Positions 43,581 to 53,400 of a DNA stretch of 64,000 nucleotides are shown here, piece by piece. Location of the stretch: assembly GCF_039544265.1 (NCBI RefSeq), contig NZ_BAABLI010000004.1:186001-250000 (forward strand), given 5' to 3'. The position numbers were made by a program, and so were the translations under genes. The stretch comes from Corallincola platygyrae. Lineage in GTDB: Bacteria; Pseudomonadota; Gammaproteobacteria; Enterobacterales; Neiellaceae. The notes under the pieces were generated by a model that saw nothing but the letters and a program-made list of their open reading frames with translations, searched no databases and was not told the DNA's origin. Within the stretch, counting starts at the first letter, position 1. Each line of letters begins with the position of its first letter.

Positions 43581-43683
43581 CTGTTACAGTTTGAGTTATA
43601 GAACTCACTGTAACGGTGTAACAGTTCCAAACAATCGACCCTAACTGTTACAGGTTTCGGGGGAGGGCGGGTGTTACAGTTAG
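43581..43683. promoter_or_regulatory. Putative resolvase site (res) with repeated TGTTACAGT words
   Basis: Five related words: CTGTTACAGT (43581), ACTGTAAC (43607), GTGTAACAGTT (43616), AACTGTTACAG (43643) and TGTTACAGTTAG (43672). They lie in both orientations directly before the resolvase start, as subsites of a res site would. Confidence 0.5.
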
Positions 43684-43750
43684 GGTGTAGTCAAAATGGC
43701 TGTCAGCCCTAAAGAGTATGAACCCAAAGCTAGGGCATCATGCTTTCACG

Positions 43751-43837
43751 TATAATCGTTCACCTGTCATCATGCGGTACAAATGATTTTATGTCTGAAT
43801 TAAAAAAAGCCGAAGATGTAATCAAAATGATTCTATG
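43751..43837 (+). promoter_or_regulatory. Promoter and operator-like repeats of the WYL regulator gene
   Basis: A consensus -10 TATAAT at 43751-43756 is followed by two direct repeats, AAATGATTTTATG (43781-43793) and AAATGATTCTATG (43825-43837), 44 bp apart, upstream of the WYL gene. This fits autoregulation by BrxR/CapW-type regulators. No clear -35 was seen. Confidence 0.5.
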
Positions 43838-43880
43838 GTAGGTTGAGCTTGCTTAGTTTCTTAGGCTGGGAGAATTTGAC

Positions 43881-44789
43881 ATGGAGTTAGCTCAATTAAA
43901 TCACGCTCAGCGTGAGCGGTTAGCATTTATAGATTTTAATCTAAATTACTTTGGTCAAGTCGCAAGGGCAGATCTCATTCAACGCTTTCACACTGGTTTG
44001 GCATCGGCCACACGTGATTTCAGTGTCTATCGAGAGTTGGCTCCGGAGAATTTAGCTTTAAACCATAAGGTCAAATCATACATAAGAAAAGAGGGGTTCA
44101 AGCCCTTATTCGATCATGACCCAGAGTCTGTTTTAGCTGGATTGGCGCGTGGATTTGGCGACGGTTTATCTCACCTGATTGAGCCTAGCGAAGTATGTTT
44201 TGACGCAATGCGTTTAGTTCACCCGAATACCAAAGTCATTTCCGGGCTTATGCGCGCTATTAGCCAAGAGAAACCCCTCAAATGTCGCTATGTTTCGATT
44301 TCTTCGGGAGAACTAAGTCGAGTTATTGTGCCACATAGTATCGTCAACAATGGCCATCGTTGGCATGTAAGGGCTTTTGATAGAAAGAAAAGCGATTTCC
44401 GAGATTTTATCTGCACTCGTTTCAAGTCTTTGTCTCTGTTAGATGAGAAAATTTGCGCAAATGAAACCCGCAAGTCCGATAAGCATTGGAACCGAATTGT
44501 AGACATTCAATTGGTGCCGCACCCATCTTTGGCTCACTCTGAAGCGATTGCATTGGATTATGGTATGGACGATGGTGTTCTTTGCTTAGAGGTACGAGCG
44601 GCCTTGGTTGGTTATTTGCTGAGGCAATGGAACGTAGATTGTTCTGAACGTTCGACGCTCAACACACAAGGTTGTCAATTAGCTCTCAAAAATATTGGGG
44701 CATTATATGGGGTGACTAATTTAGAGTTAGCCCCTGGTTATTCAAGTGACCAAACTGTTGCATTCAAAGGGGAATTTAACCATGGATAA
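43881..44789 (+). CDS. WYL-domain transcriptional regulator of the Dpd island
   Basis: 302 residues: an N-terminal winged helix-turn-helix (DFNLNYFGQVARADLIQRFHT), a linker, and a C-terminal WYL-type domain (CRYVSISSGELSRVIVPHSIVNNGHRWHVRAFDRK). This is the layout of BrxR/CapW regulators, usually repressors that control phage-defence operons and are released by a nucleic-acid or nucleotide signal. It overlaps queC by 8 bp. Two direct repeats upstream may be its operator. Confidence 0.85.
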   Translation: MELAQLNHAQRERLAFIDFNLNYFGQVARADLIQRFHTGLASATRDFSVYRELAPENLALNHKVKSYIRKEGFKPLFDHDPESVLAGLARGFGDGLSHLIEPSEVCFDAMRLVHPNTKVISGLMRAISQEKPLKCRYVSISSGELSRVIVPHSIVNNGHRWHVRAFDRKKSDFRDFICTRFKSLSLLDEKICANETRKSDKHWNRIVDIQLVPHPSLAHSEAIALDYGMDDGVLCLEVRAALVGYLLRQWNVDCSERSTLNTQGCQLALKNIGALYGVTNLELAPGYSSDQTVAFKGEFNHG

Positions 44790-45444
44790 GCAAAAAGTAG
44801 TCGTAGTCTATTCCGGTGGGATGGATTCCTTTACTGTACTCAATCGCGCAATTGAGGAAGGCGCCGAAGTGTATGCGTTGAGTTTCAATTATGGCCAAAG
44901 CCACTCTAAGGAACTTGAGTATGCTAAACAAGTGTGTGAGGAGTTAGGCATCTCTCATATCATCAGCGACATCAGTGGAGTCAATAATCTTCTGCAGGGG
45001 TCGTCATTGACTTCCAGTGATATTCAGGTTGCAGAAGGACACTACGCAGAAGAAAACATGAAGTCTACAGTGGTGCCGAATCGTAATATGATTTTGCTAT
45101 CGCTTGCCGTCGGGTATGCAGTCTCTATTGGTGCAAATAGGGTTTTTTACGGTGCACATTCAGGAGATCACACTATTTACCCTGATTGTCGCCCTGAGTT
45201 CGTTGATGCAATGAATAAGGTCACTAAGATTGCAAACTTTGAGTCGGTTGAAATTTTGAGTCCATTTCTACATGAAGACAAAACAGAGATCCTCAAATAC
45301 GGATTGCAGCGAGGCTGGGATTATTCAAAAACATGGACATGTTACAACGGGCGAGAAAAGGCTTGTGGCAAATGTGGTTCCTGCGTTGAGCGTCTAGAAG
45401 CGTTTGAAATGAATGGTGCCAAAGATCCTCTGGCTTACGAATAA
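44782..45444 (+). CDS. queC: 7-cyano-7-deazaguanine (preQ0) synthase QueC
   Basis: Converts 7-carboxy-7-deazaguanine to preQ0 with ATP and ammonia. The 220 residues show the PP-loop SGGMDS (~11-16), the zinc cluster near the C-terminus (CYNGREKACGKCGSC, four Cys) and substrate residues in VVPNRNMILLS. The start at 44782 (MDKQK) has GGGGAA upstream. Here the product supplies DNA modification, shown by dpdA and dpdB nearby. It may duplicate a chromosomal copy. Confidence 0.95.
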   Translation: MDKQKVVVVYSGGMDSFTVLNRAIEEGAEVYALSFNYGQSHSKELEYAKQVCEELGISHIISDISGVNNLLQGSSLTSSDIQVAEGHYAEENMKSTVVPNRNMILLSLAVGYAVSIGANRVFYGAHSGDHTIYPDCRPEFVDAMNKVTKIANFESVEILSPFLHEDKTEILKYGLQRGWDYSKTWTCYNGREKACGKCGSCVERLEAFEMNGAKDPLAYE

Positions 45445-45462
45445 TTTTATGGGCAGATACTC

Positions 45463-46116
45463 GTGTATTTAGTCAAAGAAATGTTTTACTCCCTACAAGG
45501 AGAAGGTGCTCAGACGGGGCGCCCAGCAGTCTTCTGTCGGTTTTCTGGTTGCAATCTATGGAATGGGCAAGAACGAAGCCGTGAAAAGTCTATTTGCACT
45601 TTTTGCGATACGGATTTTGTTGGTACAGACGGCCATGGAGGAGGGAAGTTCCGTGAACCCGAAGAATTGGCGTTAGCTGTAAACCAGTTGTGGCCTAAAG
45701 GCGTTTCGGGGAAACCCTACGTTATATGTACTGGTGGCGAACCTATGATGCAAGTTGATGAGGCTCTCATAACAGCTTTCCATAACTTGGATTTAGAAGT
45801 TGCGGTGGAAACTAACGGTACATTGCCCGTACCGGAAAGTGTCGATTGGATATGTGTTAGTCCAAAAGGAACTGCAACGTTAGTTCAGACCAAAGGTGAT
45901 GAGCTCAAATTGGTATACCCGCAATATGATGCAATGCCAGAAAAGTTTGAAGATCTGGTTTTTGATTACTTTTACATTCAGCCTAAGGACCTAGCGTATA
46001 TCGCAGGTGATGTTGGCGTTCAATCTGATGTTTTGCGTCAATCCATAGACTATTGTATGACACATCCGAAGTGGCGCTTGAGCATCCAGACGCACAAAGA
46101 GATAGGTATTGAGTAG
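45463..46116 (+). CDS. queE: 7-carboxy-7-deazaguanine synthase QueE
   Basis: Radical-SAM enzyme making 7-carboxy-7-deazaguanine from carboxy-tetrahydropterin. It starts with GTG. Cysteines that hold the [4Fe-4S] cluster lie in an enlarged motif (CNLWNGQERSREKSICTFCD) near residues 31-50, as in gamma-proteobacterial QueE, and YVICTGGEP is the GGEP SAM motif (~86). 217 residues. Follows queC by 18 bp. Confidence 0.95.
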   Translation: MYLVKEMFYSLQGEGAQTGRPAVFCRFSGCNLWNGQERSREKSICTFCDTDFVGTDGHGGGKFREPEELALAVNQLWPKGVSGKPYVICTGGEPMMQVDEALITAFHNLDLEVAVETNGTLPVPESVDWICVSPKGTATLVQTKGDELKLVYPQYDAMPEKFEDLVFDYFYIQPKDLAYIAGDVGVQSDVLRQSIDYCMTHPKWRLSIQTHKEIGIE

Positions 46117-46119
46117 CAC

Positions 46120-46473
46120 ATGAAAATATACAAAGACTTTACCTTTGAGGCTGCCCACCAACTTCCCAACGTACCAGAGGGGCACAAGTGTGGTCGGCTA
46201 CATGGGCATTCTTTTAAGGTACGCTTAACGGTAGAGGGAGATGTTGATCCGCACACCGGCTGGATAATTGACTTCGCCGATATAAAGGGAGTTTTCAAGC
46301 CTATCTACAATCGCCTAGATCATCACTACCTAAACGACATCGAGGGGTTGGAAAATCCAACGAGTGAGGTCATAGCTGAGTGGATTTGGAATCAGGTTAA
46401 GCCCGAACTACCGTTACTAGCCGAAGTCGAGGTGAAAGAAACTTGTACTTGTGGCTGCATTTATCGTGGCTAG
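46120..46473 (+). CDS. queD: 6-carboxy-tetrahydropterin synthase QueD
   Basis: Converts dihydroneopterin triphosphate to 6-carboxy-tetrahydropterin. 117 residues; the zinc-binding His residues are in FEAAHQLPN (~12) and RLHGHSFK (~28), and the catalytic CGRLHGH and Glu in EVKETCT are present. It follows queE by 3 bp. The upstream enzyme FolE is not encoded in this cluster; the host GTP cyclohydrolase must supply the substrate. Confidence 0.95.
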   Translation: MKIYKDFTFEAAHQLPNVPEGHKCGRLHGHSFKVRLTVEGDVDPHTGWIIDFADIKGVFKPIYNRLDHHYLNDIEGLENPTSEVIAEWIWNQVKPELPLLAEVEVKETCTCGCIYRG

Positions 46474-46479
46474 TTAGTC

Positions 46480-46516
46480 TAAGCAAGACAATCACCGATA
46501 GTGACTGTCTTGCTTA
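46480..46516. terminator. Bidirectional terminator between queD and dpdB
   Basis: Arms TAAGCAAGACA (46480-46490) and TGTCTTGCTTA (46506-46516) are exact, with an inner TCAC/GTGA stem separated by one mismatch. It lies between convergent queD and dpdB. Confidence 0.75.
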
Positions 46517-46536
46517 ATTTCGCTAATCAACCACCT

Positions 46537-47667
46537 TTAAGATGGCAGGTCTCCATCGTTACGATATACGGATTGCAGAAAGTCCGTTAGTAATACAATG
46601 TCTCTGGAAACGTTTTGCACTTCGTTCCACTTCCTATTGATTGATACACCCTCGACATCAGTACCAAATCGCCATACTCCTTTAGTCCAAGCACATGCTT
46701 CTTGGATAACTTCGAGTTCATGCTGGAAGTACTTTACGGAAGTCACTAGCTCTTCCAAATTCTCTTCATCCCTATGTTTGAAAAGGTATTCATCGTGAAG
46801 AGTGTCCATCAGGCTGCCTAGGGCTGCTACACCCGCTCCGTGCAAGAGTCGAGATTTCTTGGGTGTGTCCCATGCCTCTGGAAAAACGGCCTGAACAGCT
46901 GTCCAAAAATTATTAAGTGTTTCTAAAATAAGGTCTTCGTTCCCTTCCCCTGTATCCGGGTCTCGAAAATTGTAAAGCGCCCCATCTCGCAAGCTTGAAT
47001 CAACTAGTTTGATTATCGAATTATCTGCAATCCAGCCATCCGGATTAGTTGCAGTTTTTATCAGCTTGTACAGTGGCCCAGGTTCATAGTTGAGACGTTG
47101 GGTTATTTTTGAGGGAAACTTACGCAACTGTAAATCGGTTGGAAGGCGACCATCGGTGTGCGGTGCCAGTTCATACAACAATGCTTTCGGAAGAGGTTTA
47201 GTTGAATTGACAAGCATGAATTGCTCTCGCTGATCAGCTTCGCTATCTGCAATGAATGCTGATACTGGCATAACAAAGTTGTCAACTTCAGCTTCTCTTA
47301 GTGCAGCTGTTCTCTGTTGTCCATCAACAATAAAGCCCGGTTTCTCAAAACCCTCTTCATCACTTACAGGAATAAGTAAGTGCCCCATTTCTTGGTTGCC
47401 TGCCAAGGGTTCAAAACTGACTCTAGAATCAAAAGCTATGATGATGGGGTTTGGAATCATCGGGTTTTCGCTTTCAATATAGGCTTGGATCTCTCGAATG
47501 TGGTTCTGCACCTCTGGACGTTGATATCCAGATAGGTTTTCATCCTCACGACCGATCCTTGAAATCGCCGCCACTTGACTGATTTGCTTACCGTCTACAG
47601 CGATACTAAAAAGCTGCCGTTGATTACCTTGTTTGATCTTTAAAGCGGGTAACTTAATCAGCCGCAT
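46537..47667 (-). CDS. dpdB: DpdB, DGQHR-domain protein
   Basis: 376 residues with the DndB/DGQHR hallmark VDGQQRTAAL (~114), placing it with the ParB-like/DndB-like partners of DNA modification. In the Dpd system DpdB is needed, with DpdA, to insert preQ0 into DNA. It overlaps dpdA by 10 bp. Function follows established work on the Salmonella dpd cluster; its exact step is not certain. Confidence 0.88.
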   Translation of the reverse strand: MRLIKLPALKIKQGNQRQLFSIAVDGKQISQVAAISRIGREDENLSGYQRPEVQNHIREIQAYIESENPMIPNPIIIAFDSRVSFEPLAGNQEMGHLLIPVSDEEGFEKPGFIVDGQQRTAALREAEVDNFVMPVSAFIADSEADQREQFMLVNSTKPLPKALLYELAPHTDGRLPTDLQLRKFPSKITQRLNYEPGPLYKLIKTATNPDGWIADNSIIKLVDSSLRDGALYNFRDPDTGEGNEDLILETLNNFWTAVQAVFPEAWDTPKKSRLLHGAGVAALGSLMDTLHDEYLFKHRDEENLEELVTSVKYFQHELEVIQEACAWTKGVWRFGTDVEGVSINRKWNEVQNVSRDIVLLTDFLQSVYRNDGDLPS

Positions 47668-48917
47668 TTGCGCTCCTCATTAGCTTTCGCATATTTGGTA
47701 ATTTCGTCTTGAAGTCTTTTATAGAAGACTTGGATATTGTGAAAGCCTCGACTGCGATTGCGTTCGGAGCCTCTAAAGATAACCACATTGTGTTGCAGCT
47801 TTCTGCATATTTCACACTGGCACTGTTCCCATGGACGAGCTTCAAGAGTGCGCTGGTATTCACCTGCTAGTTTGCCCGCTTTTTCTCCATCATACAGTTT
47901 CTCGTACTCCAAGATTGGTGCCAACGTATCTTCTATACTTTTGATTCCAGCCTGAAATTCTTGCATTGCCTGAAGGCTTTGCTTTTCTAGTTTTCGAGCC
48001 TGGTCTTGATCCACTTTTCCAGATTTGATTAGGCGACTTAGCTTCGGGTTCGCATTCAGTTGAGGGATTCTTAAAGCTGTGTAGTAGTTGCCATCGATCG
48101 TATGGTAGTTTTTCTTTTGGTCTTTGAATGCTTGTTGTAATGCGGTTGTGTTATCGATACTTGTGACGCCATAACGAATGTAGTCTGCCACATTGTCAAC
48201 CCTGGCTATACCTAGTAGGTGGAACTGAGTCGTCGCTTTCCTTACTTGGCTAACTTCCTGAAGAACTTCTAATATTTGGGAGGTCTTGAGGGGCACCATA
48301 CCTCCTAGAGTAATTCTTTGATAGCCCATTTTTATTAGGGCCTGGACAGACTCTTTGTAAGACTTTGGATTCCAACCATGCGCGACTCCAAGAGGAGTAA
48401 ACTCCTCTTTCTTTGTTCTCGATAGGAACTGGTCAGCTAGATCTAATGTCATTTCTTGTCGACGGATGCACTCTTTTAACTCTTGACCGCTGACTGGTGC
48501 TTTCGGCTTGTCGTAAGAGAAAACGATGTGGTCGAGAGATACTCCGAAATCAAAGCGAGAACGGCTATAAAACTCAATGACTTCATCAACCGAATAGGGA
48601 GGTTCTTCCAGGTCTGCATAGGTAAATGCTCCACAGTCCCCCATAGTTTGAAAAGTGCTGTCCAAACGAAAAAATCGCTTCACCCCTTGCCTGTAAAACC
48701 TATTTCGTTGAGGTTGCGAATATTTCCCGCTCCCACCCAATCCGTCAACCACCGCTTTGGACACAAGAATTCCATCATAGGGTCTTGGAAATACCTCGTG
48801 AGGATACTTGTCATCACGCTGACGAATACGATGTTCGTTACGAGTCTCCCGCTGAAAGCAAAACGTCGGGTCGATAAAGTCCTGACTATCTGGGAAAAAA
48901 TACGTCAATTTGGTCAA
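47658..48917 (-). CDS. dpdA: DpdA, DNA-guanine transglycosylase (TGT-like)
   Basis: Swaps guanine in DNA for preQ0. 419 residues, TIM-barrel with conserved Asp in FQTMGDCGAFTYA (~96), the TGT-like zinc site CQCEIC followed by a His about 21 residues later (GFHN), and GITLGGMVPLKT-like glycine loop (TLGGMVPLKTS). Shorter and divergent from tRNA TGT, as expected for DpdA. The likely start is TTG at 48917, with AAGGT 8 nt upstream; no near ATG exists. Middle gene of the dpdC-dpdA-dpdB operon. Confidence 0.9.
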   Translation of the reverse strand: MTKLTYFFPDSQDFIDPTFCFQRETRNEHRIRQRDDKYPHEVFPRPYDGILVSKAVVDGLGGSGKYSQPQRNRFYRQGVKRFFRLDSTFQTMGDCGAFTYADLEEPPYSVDEVIEFYSRSRFDFGVSLDHIVFSYDKPKAPVSGQELKECIRRQEMTLDLADQFLSRTKKEEFTPLGVAHGWNPKSYKESVQALIKMGYQRITLGGMVPLKTSQILEVLQEVSQVRKATTQFHLLGIARVDNVADYIRYGVTSIDNTTALQQAFKDQKKNYHTIDGNYYTALRIPQLNANPKLSRLIKSGKVDQDQARKLEKQSLQAMQEFQAGIKSIEDTLAPILEYEKLYDGEKAGKLAGEYQRTLEARPWEQCQCEICRKLQHNVVIFRGSERNRSRGFHNIQVFYKRLQDEITKYAKANEERKCG

Positions 48918-48982
48918 CGAGTATTACCTTAATCTAGGGGGTTCACATCCGAGGGCGCGCGATTTTACCACACCTCTCGCCT

Positions 48983-49951
48983 CTATCTAGATAGTTTACC
49001 TATCACTTCTGCAAAGCGTGCTCTGAAACGCTTTTCTTCGAACGAGTTACCATCATCCCTAAACTGCCTAAGTGCTTTTGTTGCACTTATACTCGTGTCT
49101 CGAGTTAGCAACCTCCGAATGTATTCATCAACTTCACTTGGCATCCTTTTCTGACGGGGCGGTAGCTTCACATCTTTCAACATTGAAGCATGTGCTGTGA
49201 TCGCTTGTTTGACCTCTTCAAAGCTTACTTTTGGTTTCTTATGACATTTATCAAGTATGTGTCCTGCAAGCTTAATGTTTAGAGTGTCATCCCCTCCACC
49301 AAGCCAATGCCTTGCCATTTTTCGCTCTCCTAGCAATAGGAATTGTTGAATCTCTTCGAGGTCATAAAGGCCACTACCAGTTGTTGTTATCACCACCAAT
49401 TGTTGCGTTGCATTAGCTAGGCATTTGATGCCACTTTTTAGATCGGGCAACGATGCTCTGATGTATGCGGGGGAACCTGCAACAACGAACCTATCATCCG
49501 GATATGTAGAAAAAAGCTCTTCCAAAGTTCTTGGATAGTCACTATGCAATCTCTGTTTGCAAAGCAGGGACCACCAACGCTGGTGAAGTGTTTGACTTGT
49601 AAACTCCTGCTGGTATTTGATTTTGCTGATGCTGTCTGGTGAGTTTTTAGCAAATGTTGCTGAATATCCCGTTGCAGGAGCACTTCCATGCAGTAAGCCT
49701 AGCCCAGCGGACAGAACCCACAGTTCTGCATTGCTTTCTAGAACAATTTCCTTGGCGACTTTCCAGTGTGCGCCTTTATATAGGTTTATTGCCCGCTTCG
49801 TATTATGTAGTTCTGTTGATAGTTGTCTTCCCCATAGCGTTGCCAACTCTTCCACAGAGGATATCTTGTCCAGAAACTTGTGAACTGCAAGGCCACTCGT
49901 AGGGAGGGTTTTACTATTTGTGCAGGTAGTTATTAGATGTATTCGGGACAT
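48983..49951 (-). CDS. DpdC-like protein (YaaA/DUF6884-type)
   Basis: 322 residues. The first ~190 match the YaaA-like layout: TCTNSK near the start, YKGAHWKVA, then LWVLSAGLGLLHG and a YSATF segment. The last ~100 residues are basic and helical. In dpd clusters the gene beside dpdA is DpdC, which converts DNA preQ0 to 7-amido-7-deazaguanine; the position and fold fit, but I cannot confirm family identity without a search. Strong ribosome site AAAGGAG. First gene of the operon, divergent from the dpdE operon. Confidence 0.6.
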   Translation of the reverse strand: MSRIHLITTCTNSKTLPTSGLAVHKFLDKISSVEELATLWGRQLSTELHNTKRAINLYKGAHWKVAKEIVLESNAELWVLSAGLGLLHGSAPATGYSATFAKNSPDSISKIKYQQEFTSQTLHQRWWSLLCKQRLHSDYPRTLEELFSTYPDDRFVVAGSPAYIRASLPDLKSGIKCLANATQQLVVITTTGSGLYDLEEIQQFLLLGERKMARHWLGGGDDTLNIKLAGHILDKCHKKPKVSFEEVKQAITAHASMLKDVKLPPRQKRMPSEVDEYIRRLLTRDTSISATKALRQFRDDGNSFEEKRFRARFAEVIGKLSR

Positions 49952-50204
49952 TAACGATACTCCTTTTGTCCCACATTATGACTTAAAAGGGGCCAACGAG
50001 CTACTGGAAGTCATATCTGTGAATTAATGCTAATTTTTGCTCTCCACCTCTGTGTAATATCTACATTTGTATATAAGATAACCTTTAACTTCTCTAGCTT
50101 AGTTATTGTTTTGTTAAGAATTTGTTGAGTTTTGTGGTTGTTGTTTTCTCTGGATGCAAGATTGTTTTCTTTTTGTGTGACGTCTGTAAATGGATTGGGT
50201 TTAA

Positions 50205-50402
50205 ATGGAATTAGATCGATTAAAAGTGGGCGCATTAGCTTGTTCAAAGAGTTTCAGTGGTATTGGCAAAATATTGAGCATTACCGAAGGGAATCTTGAA
50301 GCTCAAGTCGGTTTTTTCATATTCCTGGAAACTTCAGTTTGTGTAAGTTTGCATGGTCGTATTCAAATGCAAACAAGGTTGTTACTCAATGACTTCTCAT
50401 GA
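50205..50402 (+). CDS. Small protein duplicating the DpdE N-terminal domain
   Basis: 65 residues starting MELDRLKVGALACSKSFSGI; it aligns with the first ~60 residues of the next gene (VGDLVTSSCFTGIGKVEQL; shared VG-L--S--F-GIGK). Its stop overlaps the dpdE start by 14 bp, so the two could be translationally coupled. It is either a separate domain-sized protein or the remnant of a tandem duplication. Confidence 0.5.
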   Translation: MELDRLKVGALACSKSFSGIGKILSITEGNLEAQVGFFIFLETSVCVSLHGRIQMQTRLLLNDFS

Positions 50403-53400
50403 AGTATCTGTTGGTGATCTTGTCACCTCTTCATGCTTTACCGGTATCGGGAAAGTTGAGCAATTGGGCTCAGATGGTCAAGCAGAAGTATCATTTTTTG
50501 AGTCGCCGCTAATTCCAAGCACTAGGCACATGGAAGTGTCGTGTGAGGATCTTAAGGTTGCGACTTTATTTGAAGAGTCCACGGTGTTTTGCTTTGAGCA
50601 AGATGGTTCCATCTGGCGAAGAGCAAGATATGCCGGTAGTCGTCCAGGTGGAAAGCATTTGGTTGTCTTTCGCAGTGGTCAGCAAAGGATTGTTGAGATG
50701 GCCGATATCCATTTCCCCAACTATGGGAACGGCCTGAGGATGGATCCTGTTTCCTTTTTGGCGGCAAGAGCGAATGATGCCCCTTTCTACTTTCCTATCC
50801 GCCAAGCCTTTGTTAAGGCGTACTTGGCTCAGCGGGCGGCCTGTCGCTCAATGGCATCGCTACCAAGCAGCGCGGTTGAACTCGAGCCCCATCAAGTTGC
50901 GGTCGTAAGACGTATCTTACAAGACGATGCGCCGAAGTTTCTGTTGGCTGATGAAGTTGGCTTAGGCAAGACAATTGAAGCCGGCTTAGTCATTCGTGAA
51001 CATGTTCTTGAGAAAAAGCGTGATGCCAGGGTATTAGTCGCGGTCCCAGAATCGTTGATTGGCCAGTGGCGAGAAGAACTATCGCAGCGTTTTGCGCTTG
51101 GTGACCTATTAGACAGCGGCGACTGGGATGATTACCAGATCAGGATCTGTCCGCATGAAAATATTGCGCAGTTTGTCAGTGGGGATTGGCAACCGACTCT
51201 CTTTGCCGTTGATGAAGCCCACCAAATTGCACCATTAGCCTGGTCTAGCAAAACTGAAGAACAGGCGAGATTTTCAGCGATGTCAGCTTTGTCAGCCCAA
51301 GCTGAGGTCGCCTTGCTGCTATCTGGTACCCCGATGCATGGTAATGAAAAGAACTTCCTTGCCATGCTGCATTGTCTCAGCCCTGAGGCTTATCGCCTCG
51401 ACCCATCTGGCATCGAACATTTTTTGATGCGCGTTGGAGAGCGTGAGCGCTTAGGGGGGTTGTACAGTGCTCTGACCGAAGAGACACCAAATGCCGCGCT
51501 TGAAGCCAACCTGGATGAGTTAGCTGATCTGTTAGCCGAAGACGCCAACCTACACAAACTGGCGGAACGACTTCGCCCCCTTGTTGATCTGTTTGCACCG
51601 GAAGAGGGGGATGAGCGAGCGTCGGCTATCTATGAATTGCGTAGCTATATCGGTGAACACTACCGATTGCATCACAGGCTACTTAGAAATCGGCGTGAAA
51701 ACAGTGCCCTGAGCTACTTGTTTCCTGGCTTGGCCGGATTGAGGTGCACACATTGGCCACTATCGTCACAAGATGTTTGCTTGGACGAATTGATTGAAGA
51801 ATATCGCAATCTAGCATTGGCAGAACCTGACAGTTTTAAGGCGATGAGTGAGGCAAACTGCCTTGAATGGGTTGATGATCTGTTTGTCAGTCCACGGACT
51901 GTGGGCCAACGAGCGAAAGCGATGCTGGAGCAGGGGGGCGCTTCGGAGCAAGAGCGTCTTTTGCTGGAACAGATTTGCCAGAGTGCCAAACAGGAGCAGC
52001 AAGCCAAAGATCAGGCGTTGATCAATGCGTTAACGCAATGGCTTGAGGCAAATCCCAAAGGCAAAGCTGTTGTGTTCTGTAGTTTAGAGTCGGTCGCCTC
52101 GTACTTGTACGTTAAGTTCGAGCTTCAACTCGAACATGTTATTGAACGCCATCAGCCGGGCAGAACGCCCTCATTCAATCAGCCGGACAGTCCTGTCAGG
52201 GTGTTGATTTGTGACCATCATGGTGAGGATGGCCTGAACCTGCACGGCGGTCATCGACTCGCGGTGCACTACAGCATTAGTCGCAATTTCAGCCGGATTG
52301 AGCAACGTCTAGGGCGGTTAAACCGCTATAGCGCCAATCTGCATGGCGTGGGCGAGATCGCCAGTCTGATCGCATTGCCGCAGCGAGCAGGGATCACCAG
52401 TGAGTGGGTCGACTTGTTGAACCGCAGTATTGGGCTGTTTGATCAGACGGTTGCTAGTTTGCAATTTGTTCTCAAAGAGTTCCTCGAAACCGCTTGGCAA
52501 GACTTTGTTTTCAGCGGGTGCTCATCCCTTCGCGAGTCTGCCGCGCGCTTGGCTGGCGAGGATGGCCTGATCGTTCAGGAACGAAAACGAGTACATGCTC
52601 AGGAACAACTTTTGTCCTTGGAGCAGGAGGTGATTGAGGCGCAAGATTTTGCGGATCATTTAGCCGAAGCAGATGATCTCGCCGAGTCTCAAGCGAATGA
52701 CATGCTTAAGTGGATCACCAAGGCGCTGAACTTTTCCCAAAAGCGGGATGCCAATGGTGGATTTCGACTTCGTTTTGAAACTGGAGAGCACGGCTCTCGC
52801 ACACTTGTGGATGTCAGGTCGTTTATCGACACCTGTTTGCTGGGACTGGATTTTGATAATGGTTATCCACCTTCAACTGAGCCCATGAGTTTCTCCCGTA
52901 GCCAAGCCAGCGAACAGGTCGGTGTCTACCCATTCCGGTATGGACAGCCGTTTGTCGATACCGTTTGGCAATTGATGCAGGCAGATCCGCGGGGCACCAC
53001 CTCCGCGCTGTTGCGAGTGATCCCGAGCGCGGACTTACGTGAGCCGAAAATGTTCTTCCAGTTCTATTACCTGACAACCGCACAGCCAAAAGCTTCAGGC
53101 GCTGCCGCTGGCAATCCATTCATCGCTCAACGACGCGCGGATGAACTGATTTGTCCACAAGTGGATAGTGTTTGGCTCACAGAAGCGGGCCGTCCCCTCG
53201 ATCCCTGTCAAGATGGTGATACGGAACTGGTTGACTTGCTGGAAAAGCCTTACAACAAAAATGGACTTGCATACCAAGACGTAAATTTGCGTAGCAATGT
53301 GTGGACACAACTGAGCGCCTGGCTCCCTGCGGAGCCTTGGCGCCAGACCGTACTGTCCGTGGCCAACCAGGCACAAACGTATATTTCCGAGCGATACCGC

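Noticed and set aside
46120..46473. tRNA queuosine pathway only
   Set aside because: queC-queE-queD are directly beside dpdA, dpdB and the dpdE-J operon; a DNA modification role is better supported than tRNA modification.
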